Source: Actinomycetes bacterium
Lineage (GTDB): Bacteria > Actinomycetota > Actinomycetes > S36-B12
DNA length: 37,197 bases
Assembly: GCA_014190275.1 (NCBI GenBank)
Contig: BJGE01000014.1
Span: 1 to 37,197 of the forward strand
Direction of reading: 5' to 3'
The position numbers and the translations under genes are program-made. Each line of letters opens with the position of its first letter. Within the stretch, counting starts at the first letter, position 1. Of the stretch, positions 17,943 through 27,991 are shown in pieces. The notes beneath the pieces were generated by a model. It did not search any database, had not been told where the DNA came from, and saw nothing but the letters and a program-made list of their open reading frames with translations.

Positions 17943-19079
17943 GTGCCCCAGGGCCTGGCATCGGCAACGGCACTACTGCCCCGCATGATCGAAGCGGTGC
18001 AACTCCTAGTCAACACCGAATCACCAACCCACGACCTCGCTGCCTGCGCGGGCATTGCGGAAATCGCCGCTGAACTCACAGGTGATTGGCTCCAGAGCCC
18101 TGCCCGCATCGAAGTCCATGATGGCTGCCCGGTTGTGCGCTGGGGCCCCGACCACCCAAGGGTCCTGCTGCTTGGTCATCTCGACACCGTGTGGCCCGTT
18201 GGCACGTTAACTCGCCTACCTGCGCAACTAAGTGATGACCAGCAAACGGGCCCGGGTGTCTTTGACATGAAAGCTGGCATCGTGCAGGCCTTGTCCGCGG
18301 TTGCCTTGCTTATCGCTGACGGCACCGACGTCTCAGCCGTCGGCCTGCTGCTGACCACCGATGAGGAGACGGGGTCGCGGGCATCGCGCGGAGTGATCGC
18401 AGCAGCCAGCACCAACGCAAAAGCGGTTCTGGTGTTTGAGCCATCCGCAGGTGGCGCCCTTAAGACCGAGCGCAAGGGCACCTCTTGGTACCGAATCAAG
18501 TTCCACGGGCGAGCCGCCCACGCCGGCCTTGACCCCGAACGAGGGGTTAATGCCACCGTTGAAGCCGCCGCATTCGTCATGGCAACCCAAGCTTGGGGTG
18601 ATCAAGTGGCCGGCACCACCGTTACGCCAACCCTGCTGCACTCCGGCACCACGGCAAATACCGTGCCGGTCTTAGCGGAGTTAACCCTTGACGTCCGGGC
18701 GTGGTCTGCTGCCGAGCAGCAACGAGTCGATGCATTTGTTAGAGCGTGGCGGGTAAGCCACCTCGAGGCGCGCATCGAGATCGACGGTGGGATTGACCGA
18801 CCACCCCTTGAGTTGTCTGCATCCGCTGGCCTATTTGCACTAGCGAAAGAAGTGGCACAAGATCTCGGTCTGCCCGAACTGAAGTCATGCGCGGTCGGTG
18901 GCGCCAGCGATGGCAACCTCACCGCCGCCGCAGGCGTCGCCACCCTTGATGGCCTCGGCGCAGTCGGCGATGGCGCCCACGCGGATCATGAATGGGCTTC
19001 GGCCCTCGCCATGGTCGAGCGGGCTGCCTTAACGGCCGGAATTATTAAAGCCACACTTGATGGAGAGGTAAATGACTGA
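17943..19079 (+). CDS. M20-family metallopeptidase/deacylase (ArgE/CPG2-like)
   Basis: A 378-residue zinc hydrolase. Metal and catalytic residues are visible: GHLDTV (His79, Asp81), GVFDMKAG (bridging Asp108), TDEETGS (catalytic Glu141 and ligand Glu142), FEPS (Glu166) and GDGAHADHEWA near the C-terminus (a ligand His). The dimerisation domain includes GRAAHAGLDPERG. AAAGGAG (17932-17938) precedes GTG 17943, which gives the start; the open frame extends further but antisense to the GNAT gene. The family removes acyl or peptide groups from amino acids. Next to the racemase and GNAT it is the likely N-acyl-L-amino acid deacylase. It overlaps XPB by 8 nt. Confidence 0.85.
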   Translation: MPQGLASATALLPRMIEAVQLLVNTESPTHDLAACAGIAEIAAELTGDWLQSPARIEVHDGCPVVRWGPDHPRVLLLGHLDTVWPVGTLTRLPAQLSDDQQTGPGVFDMKAGIVQALSAVALLIADGTDVSAVGLLLTTDEETGSRASRGVIAAASTNAKAVLVFEPSAGGALKTERKGTSWYRIKFHGRAAHAGLDPERGVNATVEAAAFVMATQAWGDQVAGTTVTPTLLHSGTTANTVPVLAELTLDVRAWSAAEQQRVDAFVRAWRVSHLEARIEIDGGIDRPPLELSASAGLFALAKEVAQDLGLPELKSCAVGGASDGNLTAAAGVATLDGLGAVGDGAHADHEWASALAMVERAALTAGIIKATLDGEVND

Positions 19080-20730
19080 AGGCCCCTTGATCGTGCAAAG
19101 CGACAAAACCCTCCTGCTCGAGGTTGACAATCCACAAGGCCAAGAGTGCCGACGCGCGATCGCACCATTTGCCGAGTTGGAGCGCGCCCCCGAGCACATT
19201 CACACCTACCGTCTTACCCCCCTTGGGCTTTGGAACGCACGCGCCGCCGGGCACGATGCCGAGCAGGTTGTTGACACCCTCATCCGCTACTCGAAGTATC
19301 CGGTGCCGCACGCTCTCCTTGTTGACGTTGCCGAGACGATGTCACGTTATGGGCGCCTGCAGATCAATAACCATCCGGTGCACGGCCTGGTGCTGCAGGC
19401 CCTTGATGAAGCGGTGCTGGAAGAAGTCCTGCGGAGTAAGAAGGTAGCGCCACTGCTCGGTGCGCGCGTTGACCAGACCACCGTCATCGTGCATCCAAGT
19501 GAGCGCGGACACCTGAAGCAAGCACTTATCAAACTCGGTTGGCCGGCTGAGGATGTCGCAGGCTACGTCGATGGCGAACGGCATGCAATCGGCCTCATTA
19601 CCAAGGACTGGCAACCCCGCCCTTACCAGCAAGAGGCCGCCGAAGGCTTCTGGCATGGTGGCTCAGGGGTTGTTGTGCTGCCGTGTGGTGCCGGCAAGAC
19701 CATCGTTGGCGCACTGGCCATGACCCTGGCCCAGGCCACCACCTTGATTCTCGTCACGAACACCGTCGCTGCCCGGCAGTGGCGTGATGAATTACTCAAG
19801 CGCACCACCCTCACCGCTGATGAGATCGGCGAATACTCCGGTGCGAAGAAAGAGATCCGCCCGGTGACTATTGCGACCTACCAGGTCATGACCACTAAGC
19901 GCCAAGGCATCTACCCGCACCTCGATGTTTTCGACTCACGCGACTGGGGCTTGATCATCTATGACGAGGTGCATCTCCTGCCCGCGCCTATCTTTCGGTT
20001 CACCGCTGATATCCAATCGCGCCGGCGCCTCGGTTTGACCGCAACTTTGGTCCGCGAGGATGGGCGCGAGAGTGATGTGTTTAGCCTCATTGGCCCGAAA
20101 CGCTACGACGCCCCCTGGAAGGACATCGAGAACCAGGGTTACATCGCACCTGCCGACTGCATCGAAGTGCGCGTCACCTTGCCCGACAGTGACCGCATGA
20201 CCTATGCGATGGCCGAGCAGGAGGATAAGTACCGGCTCGCTGCGTCCGCGCCCGAGAAGAACCGACTCGTTGAAGAAATTATCGCTCACCACCCCAACGA
20301 TCGAATCCTCGTCATTGGCCAGTACCTCGACCAACTTGCCGAGCTCGGTGAACACCTTGAGGCGCCGATTATCACCGGCGCGACCCCGGTCAAAGAGCGC
20401 GAGCGCTTATTCGCGGCGTTCCGCGTCGGTGAGATTCAACTATTGGTGGTCAGTAAAGTCGCAAACTTCTCGATCGACCTACCCGAGGCGGCGGTTGCGA
20501 TTCAAGTGAGCGGGACTTTCGGCTCTCGGCAGGAAGAAGCCCAGCGGCTCGGCCGCATCCTGCGCCCGAAATCAGATGGCCGCACCGCGCACTTCTATTC
20601 GATTGTCACGCGTGACACCGTTGACGCTGATTTCGCGCAGCACCGCCAGCGTTTCCTGGCCGAACAGGGTTATGCCTATCGAATTATCGATGCCGAGGAC
20701 ATACACTCCGGTAAGTGGGAAGCCGTATGA
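19072..20730 (+). CDS. Bacterial XPB/Ssl2-type DNA repair helicase
   Basis: A 552-residue superfamily 2 helicase. An N-terminal domain of about 180 residues is followed by QPRPYQQEAAEGFW (Q-like motif), Walker A PCGAGKT (204-210), Walker B DEVH (298-301), and motif III plus the RED motif in GLTATLVREDGRESDV (321-336). ILVIGQYLDQ opens the second RecA lobe and QEEAQRLGRILRP is motif VI with arginine fingers. It unwinds 3'-5' in nucleotide excision repair or transcription-linked repair in eukaryotes; bacterial roles are less defined. The ATG overlaps the M20 stop by 8 nt. The downstream secreted-protein gene begins 23 nt after it. Confidence 0.93.
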   Translation: MTEGPLIVQSDKTLLLEVDNPQGQECRRAIAPFAELERAPEHIHTYRLTPLGLWNARAAGHDAEQVVDTLIRYSKYPVPHALLVDVAETMSRYGRLQINNHPVHGLVLQALDEAVLEEVLRSKKVAPLLGARVDQTTVIVHPSERGHLKQALIKLGWPAEDVAGYVDGERHAIGLITKDWQPRPYQQEAAEGFWHGGSGVVVLPCGAGKTIVGALAMTLAQATTLILVTNTVAARQWRDELLKRTTLTADEIGEYSGAKKEIRPVTIATYQVMTTKRQGIYPHLDVFDSRDWGLIIYDEVHLLPAPIFRFTADIQSRRRLGLTATLVREDGRESDVFSLIGPKRYDAPWKDIENQGYIAPADCIEVRVTLPDSDRMTYAMAEQEDKYRLAASAPEKNRLVEEIIAHHPNDRILVIGQYLDQLAELGEHLEAPIITGATPVKERERLFAAFRVGEIQLLVVSKVANFSIDLPEAAVAIQVSGTFGSRQEEAQRLGRILRPKSDGRTAHFYSIVTRDTVDADFAQHRQRFLAEQGYAYRIIDAEDIHSGKWEAV

Positions 20731-20753
20731 GCCGCCGGCCAGTTGGAGCACAG

Positions 20754-21281
20754 ATGAAGCCACGCCACGTTGCCATCATCGCCTTGATCGCCGGTGCCCT
20801 AACCGTCGCTGCTGCTGCGCTCGCAGCACCCGCGCAGGCCGTCAAGCTCGTGCCATCTGATACCGCCTGCACCTATACCTACAAGAATGGCGAGCCCACC
20901 ACCAAGACCTATGCCTGCCTCTTCGTCGCCAAATCCCCGGTGCCCGCCGGCCAAACCGCCACCTTCACCGGAACCTTGAGCACCAAGGCCATATCGGCCT
21001 TGACCGACTGGACAACGGGGGCCAACACCGTTTGCCTGGATCGCTACCCGGCCAAGGCCAATAACGACAGCAGCATGCCGCGAACACCGCTTACCAAAGC
21101 CTGTTCACCGGTTAAGAAGAACGGCACCTTCACCATCAAAGCCGATCTAAGCGTCAAGGGCACCTACTATTACGGACTGAGCATGGGCCCTTGCACCGGT
21201 TCTGCCGCATTGTGCGGCAATGGTGACCCTGAACTTGTTGGAGTTGAAGGACCAGCTGTCGTGCAACTAAAAACCACCTAG
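20754..21281 (+). CDS. Secreted protein of unknown function
   Basis: A 175-residue protein with a clear signal peptide: MKPRHVAIIALIAGALTVAA then LAAPAQA, with a probable cut after AQA near residue 29. The mature part is about 145 residues, Thr- and Lys-rich, with six cysteines, and looks beta-rich. I recognise no domain. The ATG at 20754 has GGAG 5 nt upstream. An ATG at 20727 overlaps the XPB stop (ATGA) and would put an unlikely nine residues before the signal peptide. It is probably co-transcribed with XPB. Confidence 0.7.
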   Translation: MKPRHVAIIALIAGALTVAAAALAAPAQAVKLVPSDTACTYTYKNGEPTTKTYACLFVAKSPVPAGQTATFTGTLSTKAISALTDWTTGANTVCLDRYPAKANNDSSMPRTPLTKACSPVKKNGTFTIKADLSVKGTYYYGLSMGPCTGSAALCGNGDPELVGVEGPAVVQLKTT

Positions 21282-21308
21282 TTGCATTCCCACTAGTTAA
21301 GGACGCCA

Positions 21309-21914
21309 ATGCACCCTAAAGTAATGTGCACCAAGCTCACCGCGATGTGCACAGCGGTCGCATTTCTCGGCTTCGCCTTCGCTTTTGCGCCTGCCGCCCT
21401 GGCCGCGGACGGAAATAACCTGGCGGCAATTCAAAAGAAGGTTCCGTTCACGGTTTACACCCCGAAATTCACCGCGCATGTGCCACTTACGTCCATCACA
21501 CTTAGCAAATACAGCGAGCAGGCAGTCGGCCCGAACCCGGGCAAGTGCACCTACTACCTGACCACCCAGTACGGCGGAGGCAAAAGCCCGATGGTGGTGC
21601 TGGTTCAGTCTTACCGCTGCTCAGACCCACCCGCCCCGATGGCCGATGTCGCTAGCTTCAAAGCCAAAGGCCAGAACCTGACCATCACCACCGCCTGCCC
21701 GAACACCAGTGCAACTAGTGACGCCGATTGCCTAACCGGATCAACGGCCACGCCCGAGGAGTTAATGCAGCAGCAGCCCGGCACCGGCGAAACCTGGATC
21801 CCGAAGTTACCGGCGCGTGGCGGCCATCTCCCCACCACGGCCAATATCTCGACTAGCTTGATGTCGGTATCGGAGATCAAGAAGGTGGTTCGGAGCCTGG
21901 TCAGCGTCGATTAG
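21309..21914 (+). CDS. Secreted protein of unknown function
   Basis: A 201-residue protein with signal peptide: hydrophobic AVAFLGFAFAFAPAALA, cut near residue 33. The mature region has four cysteines (KCTYYL, YRCSD, TACPN, DCL), which may form disulfides. YYLTTQYGGGKSPMVVLVQS suggests beta strands. The C-terminus has a Gln/Pro/Thr-rich linker and a short helix. AAGGA lies about 5 nt before the ATG. It follows the other secreted protein by 27 nt, without obvious sequence similarity to it. Not recognised. Confidence 0.65.
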   Translation: MHPKVMCTKLTAMCTAVAFLGFAFAFAPAALAADGNNLAAIQKKVPFTVYTPKFTAHVPLTSITLSKYSEQAVGPNPGKCTYYLTTQYGGGKSPMVVLVQSYRCSDPPAPMADVASFKAKGQNLTITTACPNTSATSDADCLTGSTATPEELMQQQPGTGETWIPKLPARGGHLPTTANISTSLMSVSEIKKVVRSLVSVD

Positions 21915-22402
21915 CCGGCCGAGGCACGCAGTTCGAGTTTCGCGTCAACATCGAAACTGAAGTTGTCGATGGTGCCCATCCCCGGTATCGGCAGATGCAC
22001 GGTGCCCATGCTGGCGCTGCCGGTGATCTCAATCTCGCCCATTGGCGATGTCGCTGACGCAATGGGGGTAATGGTCAAGCCAAGATCGACTTCGATGGTT
22101 CCTGCCTGCGCAGCACCGGAAACCGACCAGGTTCCACCCGCTTGGCCGCTGCCCGAATAAACCAAGGTGTGCGCCTGATATCTGCGGACAATGCTGCGGG
22201 CCGCGGACTGCAGCAGGAAGTTTCCGGTCTCCAGTTGGTCAAGGGCCAGCTGCAAAGTGAGGTTGATTTCATGTGCGGTGACATGTAGTAACCCGCTGGA
22301 CACCGGCGCTACAACATCAAGGCTCAGGAGACCTTTTTGTCCGCTCCGCAACCGAACATCGGCGCCATCAACGGTGCGGATCTCCCACTTGCCAACACTC
22401 AT
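21911..22402 (-). CDS. YceI-like beta-barrel protein (tentative)
   Basis: A 163-residue protein without signal peptide. The opening GKWEIRTVDGADVRLRSG and the closing IDNFSFDVDAKLELRAS resemble the first and last strands of YceI lipocalin-like proteins. The middle is a series of beta strands (GTWSVSGAAQAGTIEVDLGL, GEIEITGSASMGTVHL). YceI proteins bind isoprenoid or other lipids. The similarity is partial, so another beta-barrel family is possible. Its stop overlaps the convergent secreted-protein stop by 4 nt. Confidence 0.5.
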   Translation of the reverse strand: MSVGKWEIRTVDGADVRLRSGQKGLLSLDVVAPVSSGLLHVTAHEINLTLQLALDQLETGNFLLQSAARSIVRRYQAHTLVYSGSGQAGGTWSVSGAAQAGTIEVDLGLTITPIASATSPMGEIEITGSASMGTVHLPIPGMGTIDNFSFDVDAKLELRASAG

Positions 22403-22447
22403 GGGATTACTTTGCCATGCCGGTTGAACCGCATGGTTGCAGGCGCC

Positions 22448-23209
22448 TCAGTCGCCTAGGACCCGATGCACCTTATGCTGCGCCGCTTGCGCGACCGGGC
22501 GGATAACCATCCGATCGATGTTGACATGCGCGGGAAGACCGGCGACCCAGGCGATAGCTGACGCGACATCGTCAGCGGTAAGTGGCTCCTTGACACCTTC
22601 ATACACTTTGGCCGCCCGAACTTCATCACCGCCGAAACGCTTGACCGAGAACTCATCGGTTCGAACCATGCCCGGGATGATTTCAGTGACACGGATCGGT
22701 CGCCCGGACAGCTCTAGGCGCAAGGTGCCGGCTATCGCCGCAACCCCGTGCTTGGTCGCGGTGTAACTGCCGGCATTCTCGTAGGGGACATACCCAGCGG
22801 TTGAACCCATCAGCACGATGAGGCCATGTCCGCACAGTTCAATATTGGGCAGGAAAGCTTTAACTGTTCGCACCAGACCGATGACGTTTAACTCGTAGCC
22901 GGCTTGCCATCCCGCTAAATCGGCGTTCTCGATTTGCTCGGCCTCAAATGCTGCTCCGGCATTAGCAACCAATACCGCCATTGGTCGTCCGGCTAGGTGT
23001 TTGACCAGTCGATCCACACTTCGTTGATCGGTGACATCGAGCTCCCAGGCCGTGATACGCCGATGCTCAAGGGCCAGCTGGTCGAGTCGCTCAAGGCGTC
23101 GCGCTGCGGCAATCACCTCATACCCGAGATCGGCTAATTGGCGGGCGCAGGCAGCGCCAATGCCACTACTTGCGCCGGTAATAAGTGCGAGTCCAGATAT
23201 TTTGGTCAT
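22448..23209 (-). CDS. Short-chain dehydrogenase, YdfG-like
   Basis: A 253-residue NADP-type SDR. TGASSGIGAACARQL (11-25) is the cofactor loop, followed by AARR, which favours NADP. NAGA is near residue 80, Ser in LMGSTAG and Tyr-x-x-x-Lys in SYTATKHGV form the catalytic site. The C-terminal block (GMVRTDEFSVKRFGGDEVRA then GLPAHVNIDRMVIRPVAQA) aligns with E. coli YdfG, a 3-hydroxy acid / malonic semialdehyde dehydrogenase. The ATG at 23207-23209 puts the Rossmann motif at the normal distance; the open frame extends 19 residues upstream without support. Confidence 0.87.
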   Translation of the reverse strand: MTKISGLALITGASSGIGAACARQLADLGYEVIAAARRLERLDQLALEHRRITAWELDVTDQRSVDRLVKHLAGRPMAVLVANAGAAFEAEQIENADLAGWQAGYELNVIGLVRTVKAFLPNIELCGHGLIVLMGSTAGYVPYENAGSYTATKHGVAAIAGTLRLELSGRPIRVTEIIPGMVRTDEFSVKRFGGDEVRAAKVYEGVKEPLTADDVASAIAWVAGLPAHVNIDRMVIRPVAQAAQHKVHRVLGD

Positions 23210-23256
23210 GGTGCAAGGTGCCAGATGGGGGCAGCACTCACACCGTCGGGTCCGCT

Positions 23257-23323
23257 GAACGCGCACGTTTTTGTCGTGAAAACCTGATTTTGGGCCCGTT
23301 TCACGACAATCACGTGCGCGTTC
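23257..23323. repeat. Dispersed inverted repeat, copy B
   Basis: Arms 23257-23281 and 23299-23323 (25 nt each) are inverted copies with 2 mismatches and a 17-nt spacer. The core CGTTTTTGTCGTGAAA is identical to copy A (13473-13537). As in copy A, it lies just downstream of a minus-strand gene (groEL) and upstream of another (the SDR). Confidence 0.7.
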
Positions 23324-23328
23324 ACGTC

Positions 23329-23359
23329 AAAGGCGGCTCCCCTTCGGGGAACCGCCTTT
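23329..23359 (-). terminator. Intrinsic-terminator-like hairpin 3' of groEL
   Basis: AAAGGCGG pairs with CCGCCTTT around an inner TCCCC/GGGGA stem and a 3-nt loop, with one mismatch. It lies about 50 nt after the groEL stop. The T-run is short (TTT), so it is a strong hairpin with a weak tail. Confidence 0.65.
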
Positions 23360-23408
23360 GCGTGAAGCCGTGTTGCAGAAGTCCTGCTTACCGGGACTTC
23401 AAACTTCG

Positions 23409-25106
<1,698 letters not shown>

Positions 25107-25111
25107 CCCAA

Positions 25112-25140
25112 AAGTTAGCACTCTGACCCCTAGAGTGCAA
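25112..25140 (-). promoter_or_regulatory. groEL promoter embedded in the distal CIRCE
   Basis: On the minus strand TTGCAC (25140-25135), a 17-nt spacer and TAACTT (25117-25112) form a sigma-70-type promoter. The -35 lies in the left arm of the distal CIRCE and the -10 begins in its right arm, so HrcA binding would block RNA polymerase. Confidence 0.7.
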
Positions 25141-25141
25141 A
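25115..25141 (-). promoter_or_regulatory. CIRCE operator, distal copy
   Basis: On the minus strand TTTGCACTC, 9 nt, then GAGTGCTAA: one mismatch from the HrcA consensus inverted repeat. It is separated by 8 nt from the proximal copy. Confidence 0.85.
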
Positions 25142-25541
25142 TGGATGGGCCAACCCCTGGCCGGTTGCCACCGGTAGGGCCCAAGCTGGTCCGCGATTTC
25201 CACGGTTTTACCCTGAATTCGGCCCATCCGGTGTTCCAATGGCCCCGTCGGCAGGCCCAAGTGAGCACCGAAGGCCGCCACTTATTAAGGGAGATAGGAC
25301 CAGATGCCAATTTTCGATGTTTTGGCCCCCATTAGCTCAGCACCAGCCGACCGCCTAACCCTCCAGCTGAGCTGGGCCCGCCCGGGTGCCGCCGGCACCG
25401 AGCGCACTGCAACGCCCGCGTTTTCACCCGCCATTTGCTCTTGCTTGTGCTTTGACGGCAACGAGGAATAGCAGTTTGGCGACCAACCACAGGTGACTTC
25501 GGGTGCCGAACACAGGTGAACTAGTGGGTTACTGCTCGTGG
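25142..25541. other. 400-nt spacer between groEL promoter and amine oxidase gene
   Basis: This is the longest stretch without a confident gene. It contains the tentative ORF at 25304-25471, an inverted pair AGCTCAGC/GCTGAGCT (about 25334-25369), and near 25489-25520 a TTCGGGTGCCGAA palindrome flanked by two direct copies of ACAGGTGA. The palindrome lies 3' of the amine oxidase gene and might be part of its transcript end. No tRNA-like cloverleaf could be built here. Confidence 0.4.
25304..25471 (+). CDS. Tentative 55-residue ORF
   Basis: An open frame from ATG 25304 to TAG 25471 starts [20 protein letters not shown] and ends [11 protein letters not shown]. An AGGA about 5 nt upstream could act as a ribosome-binding site. 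It carries three closely spaced cysteines near the C-terminus but no recognisable domain. It may be a chance frame in GC-rich spacer. Confidence 0.22.
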   Translation: MPIFDVLAPISSAPADRLTLQLSWARPGAAGTERTATPAFSPAICSCLCFDGNEE

Positions 25542-26948
25542 TCAGCTGTTGAAGCCAACCCCGAAGTGATCCAAGGTCCGAAGCCATACCCCGCGTTTGC
25601 CCGTGCGGTCCTCGCGTGCCAAGGCCGCCCGGGTGAATTGCACCGTCGGATACCTAAGCGGCTCCGGCGGAAATCGCATCGGTTGCTTTCGCACCAGGCC
25701 AAGGCGGGTGCGCTCGGTGTCTTGGCCCCCCAGGAGGTCTAGGGCTGTCAGCGCACCGAACCGAGAGGCCGCAACCCCCAAGCCGGTGTAGCCAACCGAG
25801 TAGGCCATGCGCCCATCCAGTGCGGTGCCGATCAACGGCGTGAACCTGGAAGTCGAATCGATTAGGCCGGCCCAGCGGTGGGTGAAGCGCAATCCTCGTA
25901 ACTGCGGAAACGTGTCAAAGAATTGCCTGGCGAGGAGTTGATGCGATCGATCACGTTGTTCACGTGCCGCGTCAGTCCTATTGCCGAAGTAATAGACCGC
26001 GTCGTATCCACCCCAGAGAATCCGGTCATCGGGGGTGCGCCGATAGTAGTGAAACTGATTACCCGAATCCGTCATGCCCTGATTCTCGAGCCAGCCGATA
26101 TCAGCGAGCTGGGTCGCGCTTAGCGGTTCGGTGACCAATACGTGATCGTAAATCGGTAGCACCCATGAGCGCAGGCGTTTGAGGAGTGGTGGGTACGCAT
26201 TGGTGGCGAGGAGCACCCTCCTGGCCCGGACCGCCCCGAGTGCGGTCCTGATTGCCACCCCCGCCCCTGACATCTTGATGCCGGTGACTTCGGTGCCCTC
26301 GTGAATGCGCACCCCTCGAATCAGTGCCGCGCGCTTGAGTCCCCAACACAGCAGCGCGGGATCAAGGAGCCCGCTACCGGTTCGCAGTCGCATTCCAGCA
26401 AGGTAAGTGGGTGAATTGACGTCGGCGCGCACTTGCTCGCCACTAAGAAACTCCGCGTCCTCACCAAATTGTTTATGCAATTCAACCGATGCGCGCAATT
26501 GCTCCACCTGGTGGGGCCGTACCGCCACCGCTGTCTTGCCGCAGATGCGCAGCCCGGCATCAATGCCCTCCGCCGCCACGAATTCCGCTATCTCGGCTAG
26601 GTTCTCCCGGCCCATCCGCAGCAGCGTCGACATTTCATCCGGCCACATTGCTATGCCGTGCGCAATGCCGTGGGTTAGTGACTCCGAGATGAATCCGCCA
26701 TTGCGACCGGATGCGCCAAAAGCGATGGACTTAGCCTCCAGCAGCACCACGCTGGATTCCGGGTTTGCCTCACGCGCCGAAATGGCCGCCCACAAACCGG
26801 TCAGGCCACCGCCGACAATCACCAAATCCGCGTTGACCTGCCCACTAAGTGGTGAGCAACTCGCCGGATGGTCATCTCGATCAATCCAAAAGGGGCGGGG
26901 GGTTGCATCCCGCAGCGCGTCATTAGCGGTGGCCGTCAAGATACTCAT
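25542..26948 (-). CDS. FAD-dependent amine oxidase (PuuB/OrdL-like)
   Basis: A 468-residue DAO-family flavoprotein. NADLVIVGGGLTGLWAAISA (around 38-57) is the FAD-binding GxGxxG motif. FGASGRNGGFISE is the typical gamma-glutamylputrescine oxidase / OrdL signature, and AYSVGYTGLGVAASRFGALT is the C-terminal FAD block. The family oxidises putrescine derivatives or secondary amines. It is the last gene of the pot operon, with its ATG in a 4-nt overlap with the ATPase stop, so it probably degrades the imported polyamine. No gamma-glutamylputrescine synthetase is adjacent. I chose ATG 26948 for that overlap; the frame is open 11 codons further. Confidence 0.83.
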   Translation of the reverse strand: MSILTATANDALRDATPRPFWIDRDDHPASCSPLSGQVNADLVIVGGGLTGLWAAISAREANPESSVVLLEAKSIAFGASGRNGGFISESLTHGIAHGIAMWPDEMSTLLRMGRENLAEIAEFVAAEGIDAGLRICGKTAVAVRPHQVEQLRASVELHKQFGEDAEFLSGEQVRADVNSPTYLAGMRLRTGSGLLDPALLCWGLKRAALIRGVRIHEGTEVTGIKMSGAGVAIRTALGAVRARRVLLATNAYPPLLKRLRSWVLPIYDHVLVTEPLSATQLADIGWLENQGMTDSGNQFHYYRRTPDDRILWGGYDAVYYFGNRTDAAREQRDRSHQLLARQFFDTFPQLRGLRFTHRWAGLIDSTSRFTPLIGTALDGRMAYSVGYTGLGVAASRFGALTALDLLGGQDTERTRLGLVRKQPMRFPPEPLRYPTVQFTRAALAREDRTGKRGVWLRTLDHFGVGFNS

Positions 26949-27991
26949 CTCTCTAGCACCACTGCCTTGTCCGCGGGCCATGAAAGCCTCACTGACGCCC
27001 CGCGTTCCACATTCGCGGCACCTTGACAGGTCAAGACCACGGGCGCACCGTGGCCGGCAACCTGCACCGCGATGGTTGATGCACCACCGAAGAACTGGGT
27101 TTCCAGCACGGTGCCGGTGAGGAGTCCGCCGTCATCAACTATCCGTACGTCTTCGGGTCTCACCATTAAGTACGCGGCACCAGCTACCGCCGGCGTTGGA
27201 TCTTGCGCTGGGAGAAAACCGATATTCGTGACGTCAACCCCACCCGGTGCCGCAACGCCCTCGAACATGTTGCTGGTGCCGATGAAGTCGGCGACGAAAA
27301 CATTGGCAGGCCGCTGATACATCCCCACCGGGGTATCTACCTGCTGCACCCGGCCAAGTGACATGACGGCTATCCGGTCGGCCATCGACATCGCTTCTTC
27401 CTGGTCGTGCGTGACAACAACGAACGTAATACCCACCTCATGTTGCAGCCGCTTGAGTTCAAGTTGCATTTCGGCACGCACCTTGCGGTCAAGGGCTGAT
27501 AGCGGCTCGTCAAGGAGCAATAATCGTGGCCGCTTGATGATCGCGCGGGCGAGTGCCACCCGCTGCCGTTGCCCGCCTGATAATTGGGCGGGCCGGGTGC
27601 GGGCCTTATCGCGCAACCCGACAGTTTCAAGGACTTCACCGACACGCGCGCGGATCTCGTCCTTCGGAAGTTTCTCCCGCTCCAATCCGTAGGCGATATT
27701 TCGCTCAACCGACATATGTGGGAAGAGGGCATAGGACTGGAACATCAAGTTGATCGGTCGCTTATGCGGGGGTAGCGAAAGCAGGTTGCTCCCGCCCAAC
27801 AGCACCGCACCTGAATCCGGCTCCTCGAAGCCTGCGACAACCCGCAGCAGGGTTGTCTTTCCGCAGCCGGACGGGCCAAGTAGCGCAAAGAACTCGTTCT
27901 CCTTGATTGAAATGCTCACCTCATCAAGGGCGACGACGTCCCCGTAACTCTTGCTGAGGCCGGAAATCTCCACCAGGTGTTTTTGTGTCAT
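26945..27991 (-). CDS. potA: Polyamine ABC importer, ATPase subunit
   Basis: A 348-residue ABC ATPase. Walker A GPSGCGKTT (39-47), Q-loop MFQSYALFPHMSV, signature LSGGQRQRVALARAI, Walker B LLLLDEPLSALD and H-loop VVTHDQEEAMSMADR are all intact. The C-terminal TOBE-like region (YLMVRPEDVRI) matches PotA/PotG-type ATPases. It powers the PotB-PotC channel at the inner face of the membrane. Its start overlaps the potC stop by 4 nt and its stop overlaps the amine oxidase start by 4 nt. Confidence 0.92.
   Translation of the reverse strand: MTQKHLVEISGLSKSYGDVVALDEVSISIKENEFFALLGPSGCGKTTLLRVVAGFEEPDSGAVLLGGSNLLSLPPHKRPINLMFQSYALFPHMSVERNIAYGLEREKLPKDEIRARVGEVLETVGLRDKARTRPAQLSGGQRQRVALARAIIKRPRLLLLDEPLSALDRKVRAEMQLELKRLQHEVGITFVVVTHDQEEAMSMADRIAVMSLGRVQQVDTPVGMYQRPANVFVADFIGTSNMFEGVAAPGGVDVTNIGFLPAQDPTPAVAGAAYLMVRPEDVRIVDDGGLLTGTVLETQFFGGASTIAVQVAGHGAPVVLTCQGAANVERGASVRLSWPADKAVVLER

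Noticed and set aside
25322-25375. Possible tRNA (ATTAGCTCAG resembles a D-arm start)
   Set aside because: No acceptor, anticodon and T-arm pairing could be built, and there is no GTTC-type T-loop at the right distance.
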